Part shown: piece by piece, positions 8,559 to 15,946 of the stretch
How positions within the stretch are numbered: position 1 is the first letter of the stretch
Layout: each line of letters starts with the position of its first letter
Assembly (NCBI GenBank): GCA_947441065.1
Contig: CANESI010000029.1
Coordinates: 1-36,954 of the forward strand
Length of the DNA stretch: 36,954 nt
Source: Caulobacteraceae bacterium
Lineage (GTDB): Bacteria; Pseudomonadota; Alphaproteobacteria; Caulobacterales; Caulobacteraceae
Reading direction: 5' to 3'
Notes under the pieces: model-generated
What the model was told of the DNA's origin: nothing
The model's input: only the letters and a program-made list of their open reading frames with translations
Database searches by the model: none
Made by a program: the position numbers and the translations under genes

Positions 8559-10511
8559 CTATTGCTTGAAGAACGTGCCAGTGCCAACCAATTGCTCACG
8601 CCAATCAGATTGCCAGCCAACGGCGAGCGGTGGACGACTTGGTTTTGACTGCGGATCAATATCGTTAATTGCGATGTTAAGGCGCAAATCGGTCCAATTG
8701 CCGCTTGGATGTTTGGACGCGATATAGGCCAAAGGCACACGAAACTCTGCCGTATAGCCGCCGGTCTTACGCTTCATCTTGACAGCAAAAATGGGAGGCA
8801 TGATGGCACCAAACAGGCGCTCACCCTCCTGAGCATTGGGTGTCCCCATGATGAAGATCCAATCGCCTGACTTCATCGTGGTGGTCAGGGCAACATTGGT
8901 CGCACTTTGCGCCACAGGCCGACCATCTAGCGTCAAAATAGCCAAATCTTGCGCGTCGTGTTTCCCACTCAACAGACCCGGCGTCACCTCATCATCTTTC
9001 ACATCAATCGCGACATGAAGGAAATTGTCATCATAAGCCACGTCAAAGCGGAAAGATGCATCGTCGGCGGTGACGTCAAAGGCCTTGCCGTCGGGCGCGC
9101 GTGCGGGTGTCTCTCCCGCAAAACGCAGGCTGCCCCATTCACCGATGGAACCATCATGGACAATCGGCTTAGACGCCTTGGTCAATAAGTTACGTGCAAC
9201 AGGTGCTGCCCGCATCACATTGTTCCAATCGACTTCGCGGTCACCCAAAGTGACTTTAGCCGCGGCGCGCAGTTCGAGGGGACGCGACGCGCCTGAAGCT
9301 TTCGAAACGGTGACGGGAATATCAAAAAACTGATCCGACGCTGCGGGCACGGTTCCTGACAGGGGATCACCGGTCAACAGGATGCTCGGATGCTGGGGCG
9401 CTTCAATGGAGAAGCTTAACGGCGCATCAAACGGGTTGTGAACTTTGAGGCGCAAGTTTGAACCCACGCCGCCACCTTCAGAGACAAACCATGGCTCCAA
9501 AGCGAAAGTTGGCAGTTTTTGGAACCGCTGCGCGAAACCTGGAGCGGTGACATATTTGTCCGTAATGCCGTCCAGCGCCAAATTGGCGATAACCGGGCCA
9601 TCTTTAGCCATGGTGACCCACGTAACGTGATCAAATTCGCCGTAAGCTTCGCCGCGCAATTGGCTGCCGCCGCCGGTGGTGCCCAAGGTGATGAGGTCGC
9701 GGCCAGCCTGCTCGACATGCTCATAGGTATGCATGTGACCGGCAATCCCTGTATAGGCGCGACCTTTCAACAGGGCCTCAACCTCAGCCCAACCCGTATC
9801 GGTGCCAATAGACCAGACAGGCTGGTGCATGAACAGGAATGTCCAGCGTGGCTTTGGATTGTCAGCCAATACTTTAGCCAGATAAGCGCGTTGCTCTTCA
9901 TCAATTTTTGGCTGGCCCCCACCGGGGTGTTTGTTCTCGGTGTTCAGCACCACAAACAATGCGTCTTTATAAGTAAAATGGTAGAAGGAACGACCAAACT
10001 TCTTTTTCCAAATATCAGCCATGACATTGTTTGAGTAATCGTGATTGCCCGGCGCATAAAAGAAAGGTGCTTCAATGCGGCCCACCATTCCCTCAAAATA
10101 GGCCCACTGGCTGGCAAGGATTTCAGGGCTTTCCGAATAGCCTTCAATTAAGTCACCGACGCTGACCACAAATTCGGGCTGAAGCAAATTGATCTTGCCA
10201 ACAGCGCTTTCAAAGATGCCCGTGCGCGCGCCACCCGTATTGTCCGAGACAATCACAAACTGAAAGGCTTCAGGGTCGTTCCGAAAATTCATGTGGCTGA
10301 CGGTGCTGACAGTACCAGCGATCGCGTCGGTCTTGAAGCGCCCAACCAGGGCTGGGCCAGAGCCACCAGAGCTGCCTTTTTGAGTCACTTGAGTATTATG
10401 ACCGGGGTGTGCGGTGGTTGAACTCACAGCAAAACATGCAATGGCAACACCTAATACTGAAGCCAACAATAGGCTACGCGCACTTTTCTCTGCGCCGGTA
10501 TGCATACTCAT
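8559..10511 (-). CDS. Exported calcineurin-like metallophosphoesterase with a CBM9-like C-terminal domain
   Basis: A 650-residue protein with a signal peptide (LLLASVLGVAIACFAVSSTTA, then HPGH). The phosphoesterase core (about 85-310) shows the ordered metal-ligand motifs: VSDNTGG (Asp90), VGDLIEG (Asp120), PGNHDY (155-159), FMHQP (His229) and GHMHTYEH (258-265). The first motif reads D-N-T where many family members have D-x-H. A middle beta-rich stretch is followed by about 450-650, starting HDGSIGEWG and containing FRFDVAYDDNFLHVAIDVKDDEV, which resembles family-9 carbohydrate-binding or cellulosome-linked sandwich domains. The protein probably hydrolyses phosphomonoesters or diesters in the periplasm or outside the cell. 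GGGGAG precedes the chosen ATG. It is first in a two-gene unit with the TonB receptor, consistent with cleave-then-import. Confidence 0.85.
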   Translation of the reverse strand: MSMHTGAEKSARSLLLASVLGVAIACFAVSSTTAHPGHNTQVTQKGSSGGSGPALVGRFKTDAIAGTVSTVSHMNFRNDPEAFQFVIVSDNTGGARTGIFESAVGKINLLQPEFVVSVGDLIEGYSESPEILASQWAYFEGMVGRIEAPFFYAPGNHDYSNNVMADIWKKKFGRSFYHFTYKDALFVVLNTENKHPGGGQPKIDEEQRAYLAKVLADNPKPRWTFLFMHQPVWSIGTDTGWAEVEALLKGRAYTGIAGHMHTYEHVEQAGRDLITLGTTGGGSQLRGEAYGEFDHVTWVTMAKDGPVIANLALDGITDKYVTAPGFAQRFQKLPTFALEPWFVSEGGGVGSNLRLKVHNPFDAPLSFSIEAPQHPSILLTGDPLSGTVPAASDQFFDIPVTVSKASGASRPLELRAAAKVTLGDREVDWNNVMRAAPVARNLLTKASKPIVHDGSIGEWGSLRFAGETPARAPDGKAFDVTADDASFRFDVAYDDNFLHVAIDVKDDEVTPGLLSGKHDAQDLAILTLDGRPVAQSATNVALTTTMKSGDWIFIMGTPNAQEGERLFGAIMPPIFAVKMKRKTGGYTAEFRVPLAYIASKHPSGNWTDLRLNIAINDIDPQSKPSRPPLAVGWQSDWREQLVGTGTFFKQ

Positions 10512-10708
10512 GCCGTTATCTCCCCGAATACCTGATCTGTAAGATTATCGGTGAGGCCTATATTTTTCTATCAGTATAAAATGAATTTTTTGTCTCAAAT
10601 TTATAAAATCCACCCTACAGGTGCGCAACGAGTTCATTCAGTGATGAGCGTCAACAGCTTTGCGACAGCTCGGAGCTTTCGCAGACAGGAGGGTTTCGGT
10701 CTCATCGC
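10512..10708. other. AT-rich upstream region of the phosphoesterase-receptor pair and right cargo boundary
   Basis: No gene is supported here. The part from about 10551 to 10615 is markedly AT-rich and lies upstream of the phosphoesterase start on the minus strand, so it probably holds the promoter. A TATACT word (10573-10578) and a TTGAGA word (10593-10598) can be seen on the minus strand, but their spacing is 14 bases, too short for a confident sigma-70 call. From about 10620 to 10708 the sequence returns to higher GC up to the edge of the lipoprotein fragment. Confidence 0.4.
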
Positions 10709-10858
10709 CAACGCGCTTGGGCCAAAAAGAAAACCGCCGACTGCAACATCCGAGCCGCCGAAACCTCCACCGACCCCCTCATCAAAGAAGCTGCCCGCCT
10801 ACGCTGCGAGACAGAACAGACGCAAGGGCGGGTGGAGGAGTTGAAGGGGTTGATGTAG
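10709..10858 (+). pseudogene. Copy B: orphan 3' end of a lipoprotein gene
   Basis: Fifty codons in the lipoprotein frame, from QRAWAKKKTADC to VEELKGLM and stop, align without gaps to codons 245-293 of the gene at 4756-5637. Seven codons differ. Six changes are silent (for example AGG to CGC and TGT to TGC) and one changes Gln to Arg. That pattern says the fragment came from a functional but diverged allele. There is no start, no signal peptide and no upstream part of the gene. Homology stops five bases beyond the stop codon. Confidence 0.88.
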
Positions 10859-10893
10859 GAGGCCTCGCTTCGGATTTCGGGTCCAAAGCCCTA

Positions 10894-11247
10894 TTACCCA
10901 GCCTTACGGTCAGGCTCTAACGCTATCAACGCATGGTGAGGGTCACGGCTGAGGATCCGAAACAAGGCGCGAGCGGCCGGATCGATACGCACCCGCCCCT
11001 GCTCCCAGTTGCGAAGCGACGCGACAGGAATTTGCAAAATCTTGGCAAATTCGACTTGGGTCATGCCGATCCGCGCCCGAATCTGGGCAGGCGGAAGCTC
11101 TTCGCTGAACCTGACAAGAGCCGGATCAGCATCTTCCCCATCTTCAGCCATATGGATGACAATATCGGCCTCGCTGGTCGCCGCGATCTTGGCGCGATCC
11201 ATTTTCGGCTTCGAGGCCCTGATCTGTTCCAGTGTCATGCGAACCAT
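10894..11247 (-). CDS. Helix-turn-helix antitoxin partnering a BrnT-type toxin
   Basis: A 117-residue protein. Residues about 55-100 (RIGMTQVEFAKILQIPVASLRNWEQGRVRIDPAARALFRIL) are a clear XRE/Cro-type helix-turn-helix. The first ~50 residues (MTLEQIRASKPKMDRAKI...) resemble the partner-binding arm of antitoxins. Its start overlaps the end of the toxin gene by 13 bases, so it is translated second from one transcript, the toxin-first order usual for BrnT systems. Canonical BrnA antitoxins have a ribbon-helix-helix DNA-binding fold; this HTH type is an alternative partner. It should neutralise the toxin and repress the operon at the inverted repeats upstream of the toxin gene. Confidence 0.82.
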   Translation of the reverse strand: MVRMTLEQIRASKPKMDRAKIAATSEADIVIHMAEDGEDADPALVRFSEELPPAQIRARIGMTQVEFAKILQIPVASLRNWEQGRVRIDPAARALFRILSRDPHHALIALEPDRKAG

Positions 11248-11498
11248 AGCGCGCGCTCCTTTTTGTTTGCCAACCTGGCCGAAATGATCCAGCGGACATC
11301 GTCCCGATCTGTGTAGATCACCACCAGCACCGTGGCATCAACCTCGCCAATAGCCTTGACCCGAACCTCGCCATAGTCTGCTCGGTCATCAACCTTCGTA
11401 AGCACCCGACCAAAGAAAATCTGAGCCGCGAAATCGAATCCAAAGCCCCGCGCCTCAAGGTTCCGGGCGCTTTTGATATCGTGCCAGTCAAACTCCAT
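11235..11498 (-). CDS. brnT: BrnT-family ribonuclease toxin
   Basis: An 87-residue protein starting MEFDWHDIKSARNLEARGFGFDFAAQIFFG and ending RWIISARLANKKERALWF. This follows the BrnT pattern: FxW-xxK-xxxN near the start, then (V/I)xxTxxxxxxRIISAR-A-xxER at the end, with a RelE-like ribonuclease fold known for the family. I set the start at 11498 because the family begins here. An in-frame ATG at 11540 would add 14 unmatched residues and lies inside the likely operator. No strong ribosome-binding site is seen upstream of 11498. It forms a toxin-antitoxin operon with the overlapping HTH gene and sits between two lipoprotein-gene fragments, like a mobile cargo. Confidence 0.82.
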   Translation of the reverse strand: MEFDWHDIKSARNLEARGFGFDFAAQIFFGRVLTKVDDRADYGEVRVKAIGEVDATVLVVIYTDRDDVRWIISARLANKKERALWFA

Positions 11499-11508
11499 TG
11501 GGGATGAG

Positions 11509-11523
11509 TACGCTGATTGCGTA
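11509..11523. promoter_or_regulatory. Candidate toxin-antitoxin operator 1
   Basis: The arms TACGC and GCGTA form a perfect inverted repeat around a five-base centre, ten bases upstream of the toxin start. The word TACGCTGA is shared with operator 2, 33 bases away, about three helical turns. It is a plausible autorepression site for the HTH antitoxin; no binding evidence exists beyond the symmetry. Confidence 0.5.
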
Positions 11524-11538
11524 GAAAAAACAACTGAC

Positions 11539-11559
11539 AACTACGCTGACAGCGTTGTT
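11539..11559. promoter_or_regulatory. Candidate toxin-antitoxin operator 2
   Basis: A 21-base near-palindrome. The ten-base arms AACTACGCTG and CAGCGTTGTT flank a single central A and match at nine of ten positions. It lies upstream of the toxin gene and shares the TACGCTGA word with operator 1. Its length and symmetry suit a dimeric HTH repressor. Confidence 0.55.
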
Positions 11560-11595
11560 AAGTCGAGAATATACCCGCATTGAAACCCTTTCCTG

Positions 11596-11676
11596 ATCAA
11601 AGAAACCGTCCGCTTAAGGCGCTGCGAGACGGAACAGACGCAAGGGCGGGTCGAGGAATTGAAGGGGTTGATGTAG
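11596..11676 (+). pseudogene. Copy C: shortest orphan 3' end of the lipoprotein gene
   Basis: Twenty-seven codons in the lipoprotein frame (IKETVRLRRCETEQTQ...VEELKGLM, stop) match the resident gene's last 25 codons with one extra in-frame codon (Arg-Arg-Cys against Arg-Cys) and Thr-Val for Ala-Ala. A few more matching bases extend left to about 11582. Homology with copy A continues to the right, across the stop and a ten-base spacer, into the convergent restriction gene. The junction lipoprotein end to restriction end is therefore the older shared arrangement. Confidence 0.85.
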
Positions 11677-11686
11677 GGGGCGGGAG

Positions 11687-12916
11687 TCAGGCCAACCCTT
11701 TAACCTCACCTATAAACTGGCTGAGGGTTTGAAGTTGAGGCCGGACGCTTTCGGGGAAGGCTTTGACGAGGCGTTCGGGGACGACCAACTGAACCTGCGC
11801 GGCTTGCATCTCTCGAAATTGCGCCTCAGAGACACCCTCTTGCAGGGTTAGAAGATGTTTTCGCGCTATTCTTTCGGCCTCATGGGTCACCTGCCGCCAT
11901 CGGTCGCGGCAGGTGGTTTTGACCGCCAGCATGCGTAGTCGCTCAACCGGAAAGGACGGGTCCTTATAGGCCGCCTCCGAGGGGAACAGAAAATCCGGCT
12001 TTTTGCCGGGATCAGATTCCGGTTGGTGCGAAAACTGATGATTTTCCATAAACTTCTCTTCGAGCAATATCTCTCGGGTGTGCAATTCAAGAGACCGTCC
12101 AGACCTTGCTTTGCGCCGTTGCAGAATGGTTTGAGCACGGCGCATGAACCCGTCAATGGTCGTGAAACCAGCCTTTATCGTTGGAAGCTCAATCGCCTCT
12201 TCGACGCTCAGATAGATTTGAAACTCACACTGCCGCCGTCGCAAGAGACGCTCGTCGGCCGAAAGGCGTGACAAATCTCGGCGCGCAACCGCCCGATGAA
12301 CAATGTCGGATGGTGACGGAAACTGCTCTAACCACGCAGGTGGCATATCAGTTGGTTTCAGCCAACAACTCGAATCCACCAGCTTCTGGCGGGACCCACC
12401 GATAATTTGACCAGTATCAGGCTGCCATATGATCCATTCGCCCGGATCAATCGGGCCTACTCGATCCTCAAGGACACGGTCGTCACCCGCCTCTAAACAG
12501 ACCCAGACCTGACAGCGTCGGGCCGATCCATCGGGCAGAAGGTGAAACGAAAAAACTGCGAAGGCCCCTGTGCTATCCACATTCAAGAGCGCCGATTCCT
12601 TGCCTCCAAAATTAGTCAAACGCACTTCATTGCGTCCACCTTTTGGATTTTCATGGAATTTGTTGTTGTAGTAAATCGCGCGAATTTGGCGAACATCACT
12701 GTGGGAGTCGATGGACAGGGGCAAGTAGGCATCGGGGTTTTTGATGTCCCGTGTTGCGATTGCCGGGATCATGCTAAACATCAATTCGCGGGGCAGATAG
12801 GGTCCCGCCTGATGAGTGCCATTGGCCAGCGTGTCGTTGGCCGACAGGCGCTTAATGTACCAAATGATGGTTGAGCCCGACTGTTGATCAAGCCATTCAA
12901 CAAAATCCCCGGCCAT
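11687..12916 (-). CDS. EcoRII-like type II restriction endonuclease
   Basis: A 409-residue protein. The N-terminal ~180 residues fit the effector-binding domain position of EcoRII. The C-terminal part (about 215-409) matches the EcoRII catalytic domain, with KKPDFLFPS (PD at 307-308), DPSFPVERLRMLAVKTTCRDRWRQV (Lys333) and HLLTLQEGVSEAQ, a PD-(D/E)xK nuclease. Where EcoRII, as I recall it, has a second lysine after KTTC, this protein has Arg. The expected target is CCWGG, judged from the close Dcm/M.EcoRII similarity of the partner methyltransferase. I chose ATG 12916, preceded by GGAG, over a TTG at 12940 that falls inside a hairpin. It lies 44 bases downstream of the methyltransferase gene, in one operon. 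A decayed relative lies at 5646-6047. Confidence 0.88.
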   Translation of the reverse strand: MAGDFVEWLDQQSGSTIIWYIKRLSANDTLANGTHQAGPYLPRELMFSMIPAIATRDIKNPDAYLPLSIDSHSDVRQIRAIYYNNKFHENPKGGRNEVRLTNFGGKESALLNVDSTGAFAVFSFHLLPDGSARRCQVWVCLEAGDDRVLEDRVGPIDPGEWIIWQPDTGQIIGGSRQKLVDSSCWLKPTDMPPAWLEQFPSPSDIVHRAVARRDLSRLSADERLLRRRQCEFQIYLSVEEAIELPTIKAGFTTIDGFMRRAQTILQRRKARSGRSLELHTREILLEEKFMENHQFSHQPESDPGKKPDFLFPSEAAYKDPSFPVERLRMLAVKTTCRDRWRQVTHEAERIARKHLLTLQEGVSEAQFREMQAAQVQLVVPERLVKAFPESVRPQLQTLSQFIGEVKGLA

Positions 12917-12938
12917 TACAACTCCATCTCTGTCGCGC

Positions 12939-12958
12939 AACAGGCCCTCTGGCCTGTT
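12939..12958 (-). promoter_or_regulatory. Perfect hairpin between the methyltransferase and endonuclease genes
   Basis: The arms AACAGGCC and GGCCTGTT, eight perfectly complementary bases, flank a four-base loop. The element begins two bases past the methyltransferase stop codon and ends 22 bases before the endonuclease ATG. There is no U-run, so it is not a classical terminator. It could stabilise the upstream message, attenuate downstream expression, or be a protein-binding site. Confidence 0.6.
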
Positions 12959-12960
12959 AT

Positions 12961-14205
12961 TCAGGCTATAGCGAGGCTCAAGCCTTCCTCCGCCCGCGAT
13001 CCATCATCCCGATCCCGCCCCCGCTGCCCTATTGCAAGAGCGGCTTGGAGATGGGGCTGCATATGTCTTGCTATAGCCTCCACGACGGGGACGACGACCG
13101 CATTGCCAAACTGCCTGTAGGCTTGGGTGTCGGACACGCCAAAGCGGAAGGGCCGATCCGCCGTCTCAAATCCCATTAGCCTCGCACACTCGCGCGGTGT
13201 CAACCTACGGGGGCGTTTCCCTTCCTGTTTAACTAAGATTTCAGAACCGTCCTTGTAATAGCGTGCCGAGAGGGTGCGCGAGACATCGGACGGCCCGACC
13301 AATCCAAAGCCAAACCCATGGCCTGCCGCCTCATGCTTAGCCCGGTAGTTTTGCAGATACTCCCAAAGCTTCTCTGTCAGGGTGTATTTGGGATCAACAC
13401 TGTCATTGGGGTCTAGGATAGAGCCCATCTTGGGTCCGAACCCCGGCTTGCCCACATCCATGGCGGCAAAGTCGAACGCGGTCCTGTCCTTAAAACCGAC
13501 GATAAATATCCGTTCGCGCTTTTGCGGCACCCAAGTTTCCGAGCTGATGATCCGGCTTTGAACGTGATAGCCCAGCTCATTTTCCAACACATTCATGATT
13601 GTCCGAAAGGTCTTGCCTCCGTCATGACTGCGCAGGTTCTTCACATTCTCCAAGACAAAAGCAGCTGGTCGGTGATGCAACAGGATCTTGGCCGTATCAA
13701 AAAATAGCGTGCCTTGGGTTTCATCGAGAAAGCCATGAGGCCGCCCCAAAGCGTTCTTTTTCGATACGCCCGCAAGCGAGAAGGGCTGGCATGGAAATCC
13801 CGCCAACAGCAGGTCGTGCTCTGGGATCAGTTCTGGCGCTTGCGAGAACTCTCGTATATCGCCGCCGATCTCATGATTGTCGGGGAAATTGAGCGCATAG
13901 GTCTGGCGACTATATTTGTCCCATTCGGACGTAAAGACACAGCGCCCGCCAATCGGTTCGAACCCTCGGCGCAACCCCCCTATCCCAGCGAAAAGGTCGA
14001 TGAACCGAAAGTCTGACGGACCTTGAGCCTGCATCCGATGGCCCGCAGCCTCCCTCATGGTCTTAAGTACCAAGGCCGGAACGCGACGCCCTTCGGACTC
14101 ATAACCCCACACGGTTCGGGGCGCGGCAAACAGAAGATCGCAGGCCTCAGCGATGGTCAGTCCGGCCTGTTCACGCAGCCTCTGAAACTCTGTTCGCGGA
14201 CGCAT
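12961..14205 (-). CDS. Dcm/M.EcoRII-like DNA (cytosine-5) methyltransferase with N-terminal HTH
   Basis: A 414-residue C5-cytosine methyltransferase. Motif I is [10 protein letters not shown] (68-77), motif [10 protein letters not shown] with catalytic Cys139, motif VI ENV (186-188), motif VIII QKRER (228-232), motif [10 protein letters not shown] (333-340) and motif [15 protein letters not shown] (361-374). The stretches [19 protein letters not shown] and [12 protein letters not shown]-like [15 protein letters not shown] are typical of Dcm and M.EcoRII, so methylation of the inner C of CCWGG is the best guess. The first ~60 residues ([34 protein letters not shown]) look like a helix-turn-helix; in M.EcoRII-type enzymes such an extension represses the methyltransferase's own promoter. 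It is first in the operon, so protection would be made before the nuclease. Confidence 0.93.
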   Translation of the reverse strand: MRPRTEFQRLREQAGLTIAEACDLLFAAPRTVWGYESEGRRVPALVLKTMREAAGHRMQAQGPSDFRFIDLFAGIGGLRRGFEPIGGRCVFTSEWDKYSRQTYALNFPDNHEIGGDIREFSQAPELIPEHDLLLAGFPCQPFSLAGVSKKNALGRPHGFLDETQGTLFFDTAKILLHHRPAAFVLENVKNLRSHDGGKTFRTIMNVLENELGYHVQSRIISSETWVPQKRERIFIVGFKDRTAFDFAAMDVGKPGFGPKMGSILDPNDSVDPKYTLTEKLWEYLQNYRAKHEAAGHGFGFGLVGPSDVSRTLSARYYKDGSEILVKQEGKRPRRLTPRECARLMGFETADRPFRFGVSDTQAYRQFGNAVVVPVVEAIARHMQPHLQAALAIGQRGRDRDDGSRAEEGLSLAIA

Positions 14206-14357
14206 AGCTCGACTACCCTCGAATCAACCGGTGACTTTCCCCCAGATTGGCAGAAAATGACCCAGCGTCGATAGTTGTTCACTTTATGTTCCGAAATCAA
14301 GCGGAATTTTTCAATTCGTGCGAGCCTTAAACAGCGGAAGATTGATCGGGAAAAGAT

Positions 14358-14432
14358 TGGTGGACGCAGTAGGGATTGAACCTACGACCCCTGCCGTGTG
14401 AAGGCAGTGCTCTCCCGCTGAGCTATGCGTCC
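14358..14432 (-). tRNA. tRNA-Val (CAC)
   Basis: The minus strand folds as a full cloverleaf. The acceptor arms are GGACGCA and TGCGTCC, the D arm includes AGCTCAGCGGGAGAGC, the anticodon stem CTGCC/GGCAG encloses TTCACAC (anticodon CAC), and the T arm contains GGTTCAATCC. The 3' CCA is encoded at 14358-14360. It is the first clear backbone element to the right of the accessory block, with its 3' end facing that block. No integrase gene or repeated tRNA end was seen nearby. Confidence 0.95.
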
Positions 14433-14617
14433 GCTTCTTGCGAAGGGCTGGTCCTATATCGCGGTGTGGGGCGGGGGGCAAGGGGTCTGGCGGGGATGGG
14501 GGGCAAATGGGCGTCAAAGCGGTTGAATGGTTGATCTCTGGCCCCCAATCACCGTACTAGACGCCAGCCCTTTTGCGGCGGGCTGTGCCCTGCCGTGCCT
14601 TCCCGATTGGAGAGCCC

Positions 14618-15508
14618 ATGACCGACGCGCGCATCATTGATGGCAAGGTCTATTCTCAGAATGTGCGCGACAATGTCGCTGCCGAAGTGGCCGAGTTGAA
14701 GACCAAGCACGGTCTGACCCCCGGTCTGGCCGTAGTGCTGGTCGGCGAGGATGCGGCCAGCCAGATCTATGTGCGCAATAAGGGTAAGCAGACCGAGGAA
14801 TGCGGGATGTTGTCCGTGACCCGCCGCCTCCCCGCCGACACGGCTCAAGGGGATCTGGTGGCCATCGTCAAGGCGCTGAATGCCGATCCGGCTATCCATG
14901 GCATTTTGGTGCAACTGCCCCTGCCCGATCATCTGGACAGCAACGAGGTCATCGCCGCCATCGACCCGGCCAAGGATGTTGACGGTCTGCATGTGGTCAA
15001 TGCGGGGCTGCTGGCCAATGGACAACCAGCCCTGACGCCCTGCACACCGCTAGGCTCGATGATCATGCTCAAAGAGACCTTGGGCGATCTGCGCGGCCTT
15101 AATGCGCTGGTCATCGGCCGCTCGAACCTGGTGGGCAAGCCGATTGCGCAACTTCTGCTTCAGGCCGACTGTACCGTCACCATCGCCCATTCACGCTCGC
15201 GCGACCTGCCTAGCCTTTGCCGCCAAGCCGATATTCTGGTCGCGGCGGTGGGTCGTCCAGAGATGGTGCGCGGCGATTGGGTCAAGCCCGGCGCGACCGT
15301 GATCGATGTGGGCATCAACCGCGTCCCCTCGCGCGATCCGGCGGCGGCGGCGGAGGGCAAGACCCGCGTGGTCGGCGATGTGGCCTTTGACGAGGCCAAG
15401 GCGGTCGCGGGCGCCATCACCCCGGTTCCGGGCGGGGTTGGCCTGATGACCGTCGCTTGCCTTCTGCAAAACACAGTCACCGCCGCAAAGCGCCAAGCGG
15501 GCCTTTAG
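14618..15508 (+). CDS. folD: FolD bifunctional methylene-THF dehydrogenase / methenyl-THF cyclohydrolase
   Basis: A 296-residue protein of the usual FolD length. It shows [13 protein letters not shown] (catalytic Tyr51 and Lys55), [33 protein letters not shown], the Rossmann segment [17 protein letters not shown], and the C-terminal signature [20 protein letters not shown]. It interconverts 5,10-methylene- and 10-formyl-tetrahydrofolate with NADP in the cytoplasm for purine and one-carbon metabolism. I set the start at 14618 because GGAG lies six bases upstream and the family begins with this ARIIDGK segment. A six-base-arm hairpin (15506-15521) overlaps the stop codon but has no U-run. Confidence 0.97.
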   Translation: MTDARIIDGKVYSQNVRDNVAAEVAELKTKHGLTPGLAVVLVGEDAASQIYVRNKGKQTEECGMLSVTRRLPADTAQGDLVAIVKALNADPAIHGILVQLPLPDHLDSNEVIAAIDPAKDVDGLHVVNAGLLANGQPALTPCTPLGSMIMLKETLGDLRGLNALVIGRSNLVGKPIAQLLLQADCTVTIAHSRSRDLPSLCRQADILVAAVGRPEMVRGDWVKPGATVIDVGINRVPSRDPAAAAEGKTRVVGDVAFDEAKAVAGAITPVPGGVGLMTVACLLQNTVTAAKRQAGL

Positions 15509-15574
15509 CGTCCAAACGCTAAGCGTTGCCAAACCCGCGCAGCCCCTTAGGATGGGCAAAAACGGGGATGGATA

Positions 15575-15946
15575 ATGAATAAGGGATATTGGCTTGGCGG
15601 GGCATTGATCAGCGGCGCCCTGTTGATCAGCAGCTGCACCAAGCCCGTGCCCCCGCCGCCCACGCCAGAGCAGGCCCTCGCCCTTCGCCCTGCCGATCCG
15701 CGCATTACCAGCCTCTATGAAACCTCCTGCAAGGCCTGTCACGCTATGGCGGGCACGGGCGCGCCTCTGGTCCACGATCACGCCGCCTGGGACCCGCGTT
15801 GGAAACAGGGCCTGCCGGTGCTGGTCGACCATGTGCTGCAAGGCTATCGCGGCATGCCTGCAGGCGGCCAATGTTTGACCTGCACCCCTCAAGATCACCA
15901 AGCCCTGATCCGCTTCTTGGCCGATCAGCCGGAGCCGAAACCATGA
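15575..15946 (+). CDS. c-type cytochrome lipoprotein (cytochrome c5-like)
   Basis: A 123-residue protein with a lipobox LISSC (Cys21), followed by a proline-rich linker. One heme site CKACH lies at 52-56, the likely axial Met is in YRGMPAGG (Met94), and a second Cys pair, QCLTC (100-103), is placed as in cytochrome c5 proteins. It is probably membrane-anchored in the periplasm as an electron carrier. Its stop codon overlaps the start of the next gene (ATGA at 15943-15946), which implies translational coupling to the FAD oxidase. It could therefore be that enzyme's electron acceptor; this is inference from order. Confidence 0.85.
   Translation: MNKGYWLGGALISGALLISSCTKPVPPPPTPEQALALRPADPRITSLYETSCKACHAMAGTGAPLVHDHAAWDPRWKQGLPVLVDHVLQGYRGMPAGGQCLTCTPQDHQALIRFLADQPEPKP

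Noticed and set aside
10573-10598. Sigma-70 promoter for the phosphoesterase gene (TTGAGA and TATACT on the minus strand)
   Set aside because: The spacer is only 14 bases, shorter than the 16-18 expected, so it is not reported as a promoter.
10551-10844. 97-codon open frame spanning the lipoprotein fragment
   Set aside because: It reads the fragment in a different frame from the conserved one and gives a Pro/Lys/Arg-rich low-complexity peptide.
4662-14205. Insertion sequence or transposon carrying the accessory genes
   Set aside because: No transposase frame and no terminal inverted repeats with target duplications were seen around either cargo.
14289-14306. TTCCG/CGGAA inverted repeat upstream of the methyltransferase gene
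   Set aside because: Only five-base arms with an eight-base loop. The T-run follows on the plus strand, where no gene ends nearby, so it is too weak to call as operator or terminator.
14358-14432. tRNA-Val as the attachment site of an integrated island
   Set aside because: No integrase gene lies in 4756-14205, and I found no second copy of the tRNA 3' end at the far side of the block. The repeated lipoprotein 3' end explains the boundaries better.
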